Source: JAOPZW01 sp963851295
GTDB lineage: Bacteria > Actinomycetota > Thermoleophilia > Solirubrobacterales > Solirubrobacteraceae
Length of the DNA: 64,000 nucleotides
Reading direction: 5' to 3'
Assembly (NCBI GenBank): GCA_963851295.1
Contig: CAWKOS010000008.1
Span: 124,001 to 188,000 of the forward strand
Below, piece after piece: positions 34,813-43,277 of the stretch; positions within the stretch are counted from its first letter, which is position 1, and every line of letters begins with the position of its first letter. The position numbers were made by a program, and so were the translations under genes. The notes beneath the pieces are model-generated. The model saw only the letters and a program-made list of their open reading frames with translations, did not search any database and was not told where the DNA came from.

Positions 34813-35433
34813 ATGGCCAGAGACACCAGTCCCCAGTGCAAGCAGTGCCGCCGTGAGGGGCAGAAGCTGTTCCTCAAGGGCGAGCGCTGCCTCACCGACA
34901 AGTGCGGCGTGGAGCGCCGGGCCTACCCGCCGGGCGACCACGGCCGCGGGCGCCAGAAGCAGTCCGAGTACCGCGTCCAGCTGCGCGAGAAGCAGAAGGC
35001 CAAGCGCTACTACGGCGTGCTCGAGAAGCAGTTCGCCCGCTACTACGACCGCGCCTCCCGCCAGGAGGGCATCACGGGCGAGAACCTCCTCACGCTCCTG
35101 GAGCGCCGCTTCGACAACGTCCTCGTGCGCCTCGGCTTCGCCGCCTCGCGGCGCCAGGCGCGCCAGCTCATCCGCCACGGCCACTGGACCATCAACGGCC
35201 GCCGGGTGGACATCCCCAGCTATCAGGTCCGCGACGGCGACATCATCGCCGTCAAGGCGAACACCGGGGCCGACGCGGTCATCCGCGACGCCACCGAGCT
35301 GACCGCCCAGGTCCCGGCCTGGCTGCAGGCCGACCATGACGCGCTCACCGCCAAGGTGCTGCGCAAGCCGGACCGTCGTGAGATCACGACCCCGGTGCAG
35401 GAACAGCTCATCGTCGAGCTGTACTCGAAGTAG
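34813..35433 (+). CDS. rpsD: 30S ribosomal protein S4 (zinc form)
   Basis: 206 residues. The N-terminal zinc site is intact ('CKQCRREGQKLFLKGERC' then 'DKCGVERR', four Cys), followed by 'RRLDNVLVRLGFAASRRQAR'-type S4 RNA-binding domain (here 'RRFDNVLVRLGFAASRRQAR') and 'GHWTINGRRVDIPSYQVRDG'. Primary 16S binder and fidelity protein. Confidence 0.98.
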   Translation: MARDTSPQCKQCRREGQKLFLKGERCLTDKCGVERRAYPPGDHGRGRQKQSEYRVQLREKQKAKRYYGVLEKQFARYYDRASRQEGITGENLLTLLERRFDNVLVRLGFAASRRQARQLIRHGHWTINGRRVDIPSYQVRDGDIIAVKANTGADAVIRDATELTAQVPAWLQADHDALTAKVLRKPDRREITTPVQEQLIVELYSK

Positions 35434-35507
35434 ATACACCCGAAGCGCGCCGCCCTTGGCCCCCCTCGCCTCGCGGCGCTGATGACACGACAGTCAGGAC
35501 CTCTCCG

Positions 35508-36479
35508 ATGCTCGACTTCCAGATCCCCCGCATCACCTCCGAACAGGTGGAGGACAACCGCGGCTCGTTCGCCATCGAGCCGCTGGACCGCGGATTCGGC
35601 TACACGTTCGGCAACTCGCTGCGCCGCGTGCTGCTCAGCTCGCTGGCCGGCGCGGCCGTGACGAGCGTGCGCATCGAGGGCGTCGCCCACGAGTTCTCGA
35701 CGATCAAGGGCGTCACCGAGGACGTCACCGACATCGTCCTCAACCTCAAGGGCATCGTGTGCCGCATGCACTCGGATGCCACCGAGGTCGAGGCGCCGCT
35801 CGTCGTGACCGGCCCGGGCGAGATCACCGCGCAGGACATCGACCTGCCCGCCGGCGTCGAGATCCTCAACCCCGACGTCCACATCGCGACGCTCGAGAAG
35901 AAGACCAAGCTCGAGCTGTACCTCACGATCGGCCGGGGCCGCGGCTACCGCCCGTCCGAGGACAACAAGTCGCCCGACCAGCCGATCGGCGTGATCCCGA
36001 TCGACTCGATCTTCTCGCCGGTGCGCCGCGTCGCCTACGCGGTCGAGCAGGCCCGCGTCGGCCAGCGCACCGACTACGACAAGCTCACGCTCGACATCGA
36101 GACCGACGGCTCGATCGACCCGCAGGCCGCGCTGCGCGAGGCCGCCGAGATCCTCATCTCGCAGCTGGCGATCTTCACCGACGCCGATCGCATCGAGGAG
36201 CTGCGCGCCGGCCCGGCCGGTCAGCTCGAGGGCGACGGCGCCGGCGCCCTGAACGGCGGCGGCGGCCCGGCGGGCCCGATGCACGACATCCTCATCGAGG
36301 AGCTCGAGCTCGGCGTGCGCTCCTACAACTGCCTCAAGCGTGCCGGCATCCAGACCGTCGGCGACCTCATCTCGAAGTCCGAGGGCGAGCTCAACGCGAT
36401 CCCGAACTTCGGCAAGAAGTCGATCGACGAGGTCATCGAGACCCTGCACGCGCGCGGATTGAATCTGCGCGAGGATTAG
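35508..36479 (+). CDS. rpoA: DNA-directed RNA polymerase subunit alpha
   Basis: 323 residues. N-terminal dimerisation domain 'PLDRGFGYTFGNSLRRVLLS' and 'GVAHEFSTIKGVTEDV'; C-terminal domain 'ELELGVRSYNCLKRAGIQTV' and 'FGKKSIDEVIETLHARGLNL', which binds UP elements and activators. The linker is Gly-rich. It follows rpsD by 74 bases. Confidence 0.98.
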   Translation: MLDFQIPRITSEQVEDNRGSFAIEPLDRGFGYTFGNSLRRVLLSSLAGAAVTSVRIEGVAHEFSTIKGVTEDVTDIVLNLKGIVCRMHSDATEVEAPLVVTGPGEITAQDIDLPAGVEILNPDVHIATLEKKTKLELYLTIGRGRGYRPSEDNKSPDQPIGVIPIDSIFSPVRRVAYAVEQARVGQRTDYDKLTLDIETDGSIDPQAALREAAEILISQLAIFTDADRIEELRAGPAGQLEGDGAGALNGGGGPAGPMHDILIEELELGVRSYNCLKRAGIQTVGDLISKSEGELNAIPNFGKKSIDEVIETLHARGLNLRED

Positions 36480-36485
36480 CGCCCG

Positions 36486-36839
36486 ATGCGCCACCAGAAG
36501 ACCCGCCACAAGCTGAGCCGCAGCGCCTCGCATCGCAAGGCGCTGCTGGCCAACCTCTGCAAGGAGGTCATCCAGCACGAGCGGATCAAGACCACCGAGG
36601 CCAAGGCGAAGGCGGTCAAGCCCGAGGTCGAGCAGCTCATCACGCTCGCCAAGCGCGGTGACCTGCACGCCCGCCGCCAGGCGCTGAGCGCCCTGGGGCA
36701 GGACAAGTTCACGGTCCACAAGCTCTTCGAGGAGGTCGCCCCGCGCTACGCGGAGCGGCCGGGCGGCTACACGCGCATCCTCAAGCTCGGCCCGCGTCGC
36801 TCCGACGCGACCGAGATGGTCTTCCTCGAGCTGGTCTGA
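36486..36839 (+). CDS. rplQ: 50S ribosomal protein L17
   Basis: 117 residues, standard. 'MRHQKTRHKLSRSASHRKAL', 'LCKEVIQHERIKTTEAKAK' and 'RPGGYTRILKLGPRRSDATE' are diagnostic. Last gene of the alpha operon; truA usually follows at once but here a lactonase-like gene intervenes. Confidence 0.98.
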   Translation: MRHQKTRHKLSRSASHRKALLANLCKEVIQHERIKTTEAKAKAVKPEVEQLITLAKRGDLHARRQALSALGQDKFTVHKLFEEVAPRYAERPGGYTRILKLGPRRSDATEMVFLELV

Positions 36840-36854
36840 GCGGGGCCGCAGCTC

Positions 36855-37760
36855 GTGGCTGCGGAGGACTACGAGCTGTTGGACCGGCGCTTCTCGGCGT
36901 GCGTGCGCACGAGCGCGCGCGTCGAGCGCCTCTACGAGGGCTCGCGCTGGGCCGAGGGCCCGGCGTGGTTCGCCGCGGGGCGCTACCTGGTCTGGAGCGA
37001 CATCCCCAACGACCGGATGCTGCGCTGGGACGAGGCCACGGGGACGGTCGGCGTCTTCCGCGCGCCCGCCGGCTACACCAACGGCAACACGGTCGACCGC
37101 GAAGGGCGCCTGGTGAGCTGCTCGCACGGCGCCCGCCGCGTCGAGCGCACCGAGCACGACGGCTCGATCACCGTGATCGCCGAGCGCTTCGAGGGCAAGC
37201 GCCTCAACAGCCCCAACGACGTCGTCGTCGCCTCCGACGGCGCGGTCTGGTTCACCGACTCCACCTATGGGATCGACAGCCACTACGAGGGCCACAAGGC
37301 CCAGAGCGAGATCGGGGCGTCGAACGTCTACCGGGTCGATCCGCAGACGGGCGCCTGCGAGCTTGCCGCCGACGACTTCGTGCGCCCCAACGGGCTGGCC
37401 TTCTCGCCCGACGGCACGCGCCTGTACGTCTCGGACACCGGCGTCAGCCACGTGGCCGACGGGCCGCGCCACATCCGCGCCTTCGACGTGGGCGCGGGCG
37501 GCGCGCTGAGAGGCGGCGAGGTCTTCGCGACCTGCACGGCGGGGATGTTCGACGGCTTTCGCTTCGACGCCGACGGCCGGTTGTGGACGAGCGCGGGCGA
37601 CGGCGTGCACTGCTACGACCCCGACGGCACCCTGCTGGGCAAGGTGCGCGTGCCCGAGGCGGTGGCCAACGTGTGCTTCGGCGGCGCGCGGCGCAACCGC
37701 CTCTTCATCTGCGCCACGACGTCGCTCTACGCCGTGCTGCTGCCCGTCGTCGGCGCCTAG
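36855..37760 (+). CDS. SMP-30/gluconolactonase-family protein
   Basis: 301 residues, six-bladed beta-propeller. Metal ligands expected of the family are visible: Glu in 'RWAEGPAWFAAGRYL', Asn in 'KRLNSPNDVVVASDGAVWFT' and Asp in 'GLAFSPDGTRLYVSDTG'. Family members hydrolyse sugar lactones or organophosphates; substrate unknown. The GTG start sits in the loop of a 7-bp hairpin (CCGCAGC 36846-36852 / GCTGCGG 36858-36864), which could restrain translation. It lies between rplQ and truA and shares a base with truA. Confidence 0.9.
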   Translation: MAAEDYELLDRRFSACVRTSARVERLYEGSRWAEGPAWFAAGRYLVWSDIPNDRMLRWDEATGTVGVFRAPAGYTNGNTVDREGRLVSCSHGARRVERTEHDGSITVIAERFEGKRLNSPNDVVVASDGAVWFTDSTYGIDSHYEGHKAQSEIGASNVYRVDPQTGACELAADDFVRPNGLAFSPDGTRLYVSDTGVSHVADGPRHIRAFDVGAGGALRGGEVFATCTAGMFDGFRFDADGRLWTSAGDGVHCYDPDGTLLGKVRVPEAVANVCFGGARRNRLFICATTSLYAVLLPVVGA

Positions 37761-38479
37761 TGCCCACCACGCGCCTGGACATCGAGTACGACGGCACCGC
37801 CTTCGCGGGGTGGTCGAGGCAGCCGGGCATGCGCACCGTCCAGGGCGAGCTCGAAGGCGCGCTGGGAAGGCTCCTGCACCACGAGGTCGCGCTCACCGTC
37901 GCCGGGCGCACCGACCGCGGTGTGCACGCCTGGGGGCAGGTCGCCTCCTACGCAGGCGAGCCCGCGGAGGCGCGCGCGGTCAACGCGCTCACGCCGCCCG
38001 ACGTCGTGGTGCGCGCCAGCGCGGCCGCGCCGGAGGGCTTCGACGCCCGCCGCGATGCGCGCTCGCGCACCTACTGCTACCGGATCCTCGCCCGCCGGAC
38101 GCCCTCGCCCTTCGAGCGCGGCCGCGCGCTCTGGTGGCCGCGGCGCCTCGACCTCGAGGCGCTGCACGGCTGCGCCGAAGACCTGCGCGGGACGCACGAT
38201 TTCACGGCCTTCACCCCGACGCAGACCGAGCACGTCCGCTTCGAGCGCGACGTCTTCGAAGCAGAGTGGCGCGTCGCGGGAGACGTGCTCGAATTCTGGA
38301 TCACGGCCGACACCTTCATGCGCCACATGAATCGCGCGCTCGTCGGGACGATGCTCGAGGTCGCCGGCGGCCGGCGCTCCCCCGCCGCCTTCCGCGCCCT
38401 GCTCGCGGGTCGCCCGCGCGCCGAGGCGGGCGACACCGCGCCGGCCCACGGGCTCTACCTGGCCTCGGTGGCCTACTAG
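37760..38479 (+). CDS. truA: tRNA pseudouridine(38-40) synthase
   Basis: 239 residues from GTG 37760, which uses the last base of the preceding stop. 'TTRLDIEYDGTAFAGWSRQP' and the catalytic-Asp motif 'VAGRTDRGVHAWGQVAS' are TruA; later 'TFMRHMNRALVGTMLEVAGG' matches the conserved RNA-binding helix. Modifies U38-40 in the anticodon arm. A common neighbour of rplQ. Confidence 0.96.
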   Translation: MPTTRLDIEYDGTAFAGWSRQPGMRTVQGELEGALGRLLHHEVALTVAGRTDRGVHAWGQVASYAGEPAEARAVNALTPPDVVVRASAAAPEGFDARRDARSRTYCYRILARRTPSPFERGRALWWPRRLDLEALHGCAEDLRGTHDFTAFTPTQTEHVRFERDVFEAEWRVAGDVLEFWITADTFMRHMNRALVGTMLEVAGGRRSPAAFRALLAGRPRAEAGDTAPAHGLYLASVAY

Positions 38480-38526
38480 CCCAGCGGCGCGCGTCATCGC
38501 GGGCGGGTCGTCGTGCTGGATGGTCC

Positions 38527-38580
38527 ATGGCGCCATCCTGGACTTGAAATGGCGCCAATATGGTGCCATCATGGCGTCAT
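38527..38580. promoter_or_regulatory. four-site phased operator array (ATGGYGYCAT)
   Basis: Sites ATGGCGCCAT (38527), ATGGCGCCAA (38549), ATGGTGCCAT (38560) and ATGGCGTCAT (38571). Start-to-start spacings are 22, 11 and 11 bases, i.e. whole helical turns with one turn skipped. The last site overlaps the ATG of the ribbon-helix-helix gene. Tandem short dyads on one helix face are what RHH repressors bind cooperatively, so autorepression is the likely role. Confidence 0.75.
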
Positions 38581-39082
38581 GGATTTGTCACCTCACGTCG
38601 AGAGCCTCCGTCGCGAGCTCGCCGTGGCCGCGGACGCCGGCGGCGAGGACGCCCGCGCCCTGGCCGAGCGCCTCACCGCTCCGCTCGAGTCCGCCGTCCG
38701 CCTGATGCTGCTCGATGCGCTGTCGGCCGCCGCCGACGAGATCACCCGCGAGCTGGCGCCCCGCTCGGTCGAGCTGCGCCTGCGCGCGGGCGAGGCCGCC
38801 TTCGTCGTCGCGCCGGCTGACGAGCCGGAGGCGCACGTCGCCGAAGCGCCCGCGCCGGCGCTCGCGCCGCCCGAGGCCGACGAGGGCGCCACCGCGCGCA
38901 TCAACCTGCGGCTGCCCGAGCACCTGAAGACCGGCGTCGAGCAGGCCGCGAGCCGGGAGCGGCTGTCGGTCAACGCCTGGCTCGTCCGCGTCCTCGCCGC
39001 CGCGGTCGCGCGCGATGGCGACCGTCGCCCGCCGCAGCGGGCCGGCCGGCCCGGCCAGGCCTACACCGGCTGGGTGCGCTGA
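38579..39082 (+). CDS. ribbon-helix-helix (HicB/Arc-like) regulator
   Basis: 167 residues from ATG 38579. The C-terminal part 'ARINLRLPEHLKTGVEQAAS' plus 'RERLSVNAWLVRVLAAAVAR' is an Arc/HicB-type ribbon-helix-helix DNA-binding domain. The N-terminal about 75 residues form a helical region followed by an Ala/Pro/Glu linker. No toxin gene is adjacent; instead a DUF4097 protein follows 57 bases later, a pairing I recall from other actinobacteria. The operator array over its start codon indicates autoregulation. Confidence 0.85.
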   Translation: MDLSPHVESLRRELAVAADAGGEDARALAERLTAPLESAVRLMLLDALSAAADEITRELAPRSVELRLRAGEAAFVVAPADEPEAHVAEAPAPALAPPEADEGATARINLRLPEHLKTGVEQAASRERLSVNAWLVRVLAAAVARDGDRRPPQRAGRPGQAYTGWVR

Positions 39083-39139
39083 GCGCGCCGGCCCCGACAC
39101 GACATGACCTCGAACCTCATCCACCAGGAGCTCACTCCG

Positions 39140-39985
39140 ATGCAGACCTTCGCTTCCGCCGGGCCGATCTCGGCCACCATCGACGTCGCCGTCGGCGCCG
39201 TCCGGATCACCGCCTCCGAGCGCGAGACCACGGTGGTCGACGTGCAGCCGACCGACCCCACCAACGACGAGGACGTGACCGCCGCCGAGCGCACGCGCGT
39301 CGACTACGCCAACGAGGAGCTGCTCGTGAAGGCGCCGAAGCTGCGCTCGTGGCTGCCGCGCAGCGACGGCGGGTCGATCGACGTGACGATCGAGCTGCCG
39401 GCCGGCTCGCACGTGCGCGGCACCGGCGGCATCACGGACTTCCGCTGCGACGGGCGTCTCGGCGACTGCCGCATCAGGACGGGCATCGGGCACATCTGGC
39501 TGGACCGCGCCGAGACGCCACGCCTGAAGGGCGGCGTCGGCGACATCAGCGTGGACCACGCCGCGGGCCACGCCGAGGTCACCGCCGCGTCGGGCGACGT
39601 GCGGGTGCGCGAGCTGGACGGCAGCGCGGTGATCAAGAACTCCAACGGCGACACCTGGGTGGGCGACGCGGGCGGCGAGCTGCGGGTCAACGCGGCCAAC
39701 GGCAGCATCGCGGTCGACGTCGCGCGCGCCGGCGTCGTCGCCAAGTCCGCCAACGGGGACGTCCGGCTGGGCGAGGTCGCGCGGGGCTCGGTCGTGCTCG
39801 AGACCCGGCTCGGCGACCTCGAGGTCGGCATCCCCGAAGGCACCCCCGCATGGCTCGACGTCCGCGCGGCCGCCGGCACGGTCCGCAACGAGCTCGAGAC
39901 CGCCGACAGCCCTGGGCCGTCGGCCGACGTGGTCGAGGTGCGCGCCCGCACCTCCGTCGGCAGCGTCGTGATCAGGCGTCCCTGA
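39140..39985 (+). CDS. DUF4097-family beta-strand repeat protein
   Basis: 281 residues from ATG 39140 (GGAG nine bases upstream; 'MQTFASAGPISATIDVAVGA' is the usual family start), built of repeated short beta-strands with Gly-Asp turns ('RLGDCRIRTGIGHIWLDRA', 'AASGDVRVRELDGSAVIKNS', 'SANGDVRLGEVARGS'), predicted right-handed beta-helix. No signal peptide. DUF4097 proteins are called putative adhesins but many are cytoplasmic partners of small regulators. Co-transcribed with the RHH gene; function unknown. Stop abuts the convergent methyltransferase stop. Confidence 0.85.
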   Translation: MQTFASAGPISATIDVAVGAVRITASERETTVVDVQPTDPTNDEDVTAAERTRVDYANEELLVKAPKLRSWLPRSDGGSIDVTIELPAGSHVRGTGGITDFRCDGRLGDCRIRTGIGHIWLDRAETPRLKGGVGDISVDHAAGHAEVTAASGDVRVRELDGSAVIKNSNGDTWVGDAGGELRVNAANGSIAVDVARAGVVAKSANGDVRLGEVARGSVVLETRLGDLEVGIPEGTPAWLDVRAAAGTVRNELETADSPGPSADVVEVRARTSVGSVVIRRP

Positions 39986-40747
39986 TCAGTCCGGGCTTCG
40001 CGCGACGACGACCAGGCGCGTGTCGGTCGCGAAGGGCGCGCCCTCGAGGTCCCCGTAGCACTTGGCCTCGGCGAAGCCGGCGGCCATGAGCATGGCGACG
40101 AGCTCGGTGGCGGTGTAGACGCGCACCGAGAAGGTGCGCGAGTCGCGCTCGCCGTTGGGGTCGATCAGCGTCTGCGTGGTCTGGGCGATGCCGGCGGCGG
40201 GGTCGAAGGTGCGCTGCTCGAGGAGCAGGCGGCCGTGGCCCAGCAGGTGCCAGCCGCTGTCGCGGAAGCCCATGACGAGGCGGTCGCGGTGCGAGAGCTC
40301 GATCACCAGCCGGGCGCCGGGGCGCAGGACGCGCCGGATCTCGGCCAGCACCTTCGTGTCCTCCTCGTCGCCGAGGTAGCCCAGCGAGGTGAAGAGGTTG
40401 ATCGCCGCGTCGAAGGACTCGTCGGCGAACGGCAGCTCGCGGTAGTCGGCCTCGACGAGCTCGGGCGGCCCGTCCCCGGCGCGCCGCCGCGCCTCGGCCA
40501 GCAGCGTCGGCGAGCGGTCGACGCCGACCACGCGATAGCCCGCGCGCGCCAGCGCGACCGCGTGGCGCCCGTAGCCGCAGGGGACGTCGAGCAGGTCGCC
40601 GCCCTCCGGGCACGCGGCCAGGCGGGCCGCGCCGAGCGCCTCGTCCTGCGCGCGCGCGTCCTGCGTCTCGTCGGCGAACGCGCGCAGGTAGAACTCGCCG
40701 AAGAGGGCGTCCCAGGTCTCCTGCGGGCTCGGCGCCGGCTCGGACAC
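39986..40747 (-). CDS. class I SAM-dependent methyltransferase
   Basis: 253 residues. Motif I 'GGDLLDVPCGYGRHAVALAR' binds SAM, then 'YRVVGVDRSPTLLAEARRRA' (acidic ribose-binding Asp), 'LPFADESFDAAINLFTSLGY' and 'VLRPGARLVIELSHRD'. Small-molecule type; substrate unknown. It sits three bases after the aldo/keto reductase stop and may be the last gene of the three-gene minus-strand operon. Confidence 0.9.
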   Translation of the reverse strand: MSEPAPSPQETWDALFGEFYLRAFADETQDARAQDEALGAARLAACPEGGDLLDVPCGYGRHAVALARAGYRVVGVDRSPTLLAEARRRAGDGPPELVEADYRELPFADESFDAAINLFTSLGYLGDEEDTKVLAEIRRVLRPGARLVIELSHRDRLVMGFRDSGWHLLGHGRLLLEQRTFDPAAGIAQTTQTLIDPNGERDSRTFSVRVYTATELVAMLMAAGFAEAKCYGDLEGAPFATDTRLVVVARSPD

Positions 40748-40750
40748 CGG

Positions 40751-41731
40751 TCAATCGTGACCGAGGACGGGATGCGGGCGGTAGGGCTCCTCGAGGCGCT
40801 CGACGTCCTCGGCGCCCAGCGAGAGCTCCGTGGCGGCGAGCGCGTCCTCGAGGTGCTCGAGCTTGGTCGCGCCCACGATCGGCGCCGTGATCCCGGGCTT
40901 GTGCAGCAGCCAGGCGAGCGCGACCTGGGCGGGCTTGTCGCCGAGCGCGCCCGCGACCTCGACGAGGCGGTCGATGACGTCGAAATCCTCCGCGGCGCCA
41001 TAGAGCATGTCCTGGAAGGCATCGGTCTCCGCGCGCGTGGTGCGCCGCTCGCCCTCGCGCGTGCGGGTGCCGGTGAGGAAGCCGCGCGCCAGCGGGCTCC
41101 ACGGGATGACCCCGACGCCCTGGTCCAGGCACAGCGGGATCATCTCGCGCTCCTCCTCGCGGTAGAGGAGGTTGACGTGGTTCTGCATCGAGACGAAGCG
41201 CGTCCAGCCGCTGCGCTCGGCCACGTGCTGGGCCTCGGCGAACTGCCAGGCGAACATGCTGCTGGCGCCGATGTAGCGCGCCTTGCCGGCGCGGACGACG
41301 TCGTGCAGCGCCTCCATCGTCTCCGCGATCGGCGTCGCCTTGTCGAAGCGGTGGATCTGGTAGAGGTCGACGTAGTCCATCCCCAGCCGCTGCAGCGAGG
41401 CGTCGATGGCCGACAGGATGTGCTTGCGCGAGAGGCCGCGGCCGTTGGGGCCCGGCGTCATCTGGCCGTGGACCTTGGTCGCGATCACCGCCTCGTCGCG
41501 CGAGAGGAACCTGGGGACCAGGCGGCCGGTCGCCACCTCGCTGGCGCCGCCGGAGTAGACGTCGGCGGTGTCGAAGAAGGTGATCCCACCCTCGACGGCG
41601 CGGCGGACGATCGGCTCGGCGCCCGCCTCGTCGAGCACCCAGGGGCGATCGGAGTCGTTGCCGTAGCTCATCATGCCCAGGCACACGCGCGAGACGTGCA
41701 GCCCGCTGGCGCCGAGTCTGACCTGGTCCAT
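40751..41731 (-). CDS. aldo/keto reductase
   Basis: 326 residues, AKR fold. Catalytic Asp and Tyr in 'ITFFDTADVYSGGASE', Lys in 'AVIATKVHG' and His in 'VDLYQIHRFD' complete the tetrad; 'IVGATKLEHLEDALAATEL' is the NADPH-phosphate-binding C-terminal motif. Reduces aldehydes or ketones with NADPH. Start ATG 41731 shares one base with the stop of the epimerase gene, so they are coupled. Confidence 0.93.
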   Translation of the reverse strand: MDQVRLGASGLHVSRVCLGMMSYGNDSDRPWVLDEAGAEPIVRRAVEGGITFFDTADVYSGGASEVATGRLVPRFLSRDEAVIATKVHGQMTPGPNGRGLSRKHILSAIDASLQRLGMDYVDLYQIHRFDKATPIAETMEALHDVVRAGKARYIGASSMFAWQFAEAQHVAERSGWTRFVSMQNHVNLLYREEEREMIPLCLDQGVGVIPWSPLARGFLTGTRTREGERRTTRAETDAFQDMLYGAAEDFDVIDRLVEVAGALGDKPAQVALAWLLHKPGITAPIVGATKLEHLEDALAATELSLGAEDVERLEEPYRPHPVLGHD

Positions 41732-42594
41732 CAGAAGAGCTCCCTCCACGTGAAGGTCGGGTCGTAGCCGAGCATCCGCCGGGCCTTGTCGATGCCGAGC
41801 AGGGTGTCGGTGCCCTGCACGCCGTCGCGCACCGGCACCCCGGGGAAGACCTCGGCCATGAGGTCGCGGCTGTCGCGCCGCATCACCGTGTCGGCGGCCG
41901 CGATGATGAAGGCCTCGGCGCTGGCGACGTCGGCCTCGAGCCCGCGCCGCACGCTCTCGGCGACGTGGCTCTCGTCGACGTAGCCCCACAGGTTCCACTT
42001 GCGCAGCTGCGGGTCGTCCCAGTAGCCGGGGAAGCGCTCGTAGTCGGCGCGCTCCATGACGTTCGAGAAGCGCAGGCCGACGATCGGGATGCCCGACCAG
42101 CGCGAGAACTGGCGCGCCATCTCCTCGCCCACGACCTTCGAGAGCGCGTAGGAGGACTCGGGGCGCAGCTCGTGCTCCTCGTCGACGGGCGCGTAGTCGG
42201 GCGGCCGGTCGAAGGGGAGGCCGAGCGTCGTCTCGCTCGACGCCCACACCACGCGCTTGAGCCCGAGCCGCGCGGCCGCGGCGAAGACCGTGTGGGTGCT
42301 GGTGACGTTCGTGGCGAAGGTGAGGTCCGGCGTGGCGTGGACGGGCGAGGGGATCGCCGCGAGATGGACCACGGCCTTGATCCCCGGCAGGCGCTCTCCG
42401 CCGCTGATCGCCTCGAGCGTCTGCGCGGCATCGGTGAGGTCGGCGTACATGAACGGCGCCGGCGAGTCGGGGCTGCTCGACTCGGCCGACGGCGCCCGGT
42501 CGACGTTGAGCACCTCGTGGCCGTGCTCGAGCAGGTCGCGCACGACCGCGCGCCCCGCCTTCCCGCTGCCTCCCGTCACGGCGATCTTCGTCAT
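41731..42594 (-). CDS. NAD-dependent epimerase/dehydratase (extended SDR)
   Basis: 287 residues from ATG 42594 (AAGG nine bases upstream; ATG at 42603 also in frame). Rossmann motif 'IAVTGGSGKAGRAVVRDLL', active-site Ser in 'VWASSETTLG' and YxxxK in 'SSYALSKVVGEEMARQF'. Sugar or hydroxy-acid oxidoreductase; the similarity to uronate dehydrogenase-like SDRs is only an impression. First gene of the minus-strand operon with the aldo/keto reductase. Confidence 0.9.
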   Translation of the reverse strand: MTKIAVTGGSGKAGRAVVRDLLEHGHEVLNVDRAPSAESSSPDSPAPFMYADLTDAAQTLEAISGGERLPGIKAVVHLAAIPSPVHATPDLTFATNVTSTHTVFAAAARLGLKRVVWASSETTLGLPFDRPPDYAPVDEEHELRPESSYALSKVVGEEMARQFSRWSGIPIVGLRFSNVMERADYERFPGYWDDPQLRKWNLWGYVDESHVAESVRRGLEADVASAEAFIIAAADTVMRRDSRDLMAEVFPGVPVRDGVQGTDTLLGIDKARRMLGYDPTFTWRELF

Positions 42595-42652
42595 GGCGGG
42601 CATCCTTGCAGCCGGGCCCCGGTGGCCCGCGCCCGGGGGCGCTCGGGGACCG

Positions 42653-43039
42653 CTAGCCGCGGCGCGCGAGCACGATCACGGCGAAGAGGAAGCTCGCGCC
42701 GAAGATGGCGCAGCAGATCGACAGGACCTCGTTCGGGTCGCCCTGGGCGATCGTCACGAGCCACCAGACCGGCAGCACGAACGACATCACGGTCCCCGCG
42801 AACGCGACCGCGCGCGTGTAGAGGAGCTTCTGGCGCTCGTCGCCGATGCCGCTCATGACCTCGAGGGTGTCGCTGCGGCGGCGGCCGAAGTAGACGAGGA
42901 GCAGGAAGGCGAGCACGAGGCCGGCCGAGATCGCGCCGTTGCCCGCGTCGTCGTTGAGTGCGAAGGCGACGAAGACGGCGGCGACGAGGGCGAGGCCGGC
43001 GCTGAGCTGGCCGGCGGCGGAGCTCCAGAAGGCTCTCAT
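42653..43039 (-). CDS. small four-helix membrane protein, partner of XRE regulator
   Basis: 128 residues with four hydrophobic helices ('AGQLSAGLALVAAVFVAFAL', 'GAISAGLVLAFLLLVYF', 'VAFAGTVMSFVLPVWWLVTI', 'VLSICCAIFGASFLFAVIVL'). Its ATG overlaps the stop of the XRE gene as ATGA. Pairs of a short XRE regulator and a four-helix membrane protein are common in Gram-positive bacteria and archaea; function unknown. Confidence 0.75.
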   Translation of the reverse strand: MRAFWSSAAGQLSAGLALVAAVFVAFALNDDAGNGAISAGLVLAFLLLVYFGRRRSDTLEVMSGIGDERQKLLYTRAVAFAGTVMSFVLPVWWLVTIAQGDPNEVLSICCAIFGASFLFAVIVLARRG

Positions 43040-43245
43040 GCGGGAACGTCTCCGGGGTCGGGGTGGAAGAGCTCCTCGACGCTCGTCTCGAAGAAGCGCG
43101 CGAGGCCGAGGGCGAGCGGGAGCGACGGCAGGTAGCGCCCCGTCTCGATCGCGTTGATGGTCTGGCGCGAGACGCCGAGGGCCGCGGCGAGGGCTCCCTG
43201 GGAGAGCTCTCGGGCGCTGCGGAGGCTGCGGACGTCGTTGCGCAC
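43036..43245 (-). CDS. XRE-family helix-turn-helix regulator
   Basis: 69 residues from GTG 43245: 'RNDVRSLRSARELSQGALAA', 'ALGVSRQTINAIETGRYLPS' is the HTH, then 'LALGLARFFETSVEELFHPD'. This is the compact YozG-like Cro/C1 type. Two copies of a CTGTCAAG palindrome lie over and upstream of its start, so it is probably autoregulated and also touches the divergent surE promoter region. Coupled to the membrane-protein gene. Confidence 0.9.
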   Translation of the reverse strand: MRNDVRSLRSARELSQGALAAALGVSRQTINAIETGRYLPSLPLALGLARFFETSVEELFHPDPGDVPA

Positions 43246-43264
43246 TGTCAAGCAAGCTTTACAC
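43245..43264. promoter_or_regulatory. XRE operator site 1 (imperfect)
   Basis: CTGTCAAG-CAAG-CTTTACAC, an imperfect 8-4-8 dyad overlapping the XRE start codon. On the minus strand it flanks the likely -10 (TAAAGC). Confidence 0.6.
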
Positions 43265-43277
43265 AGCGCGGCGGCGA

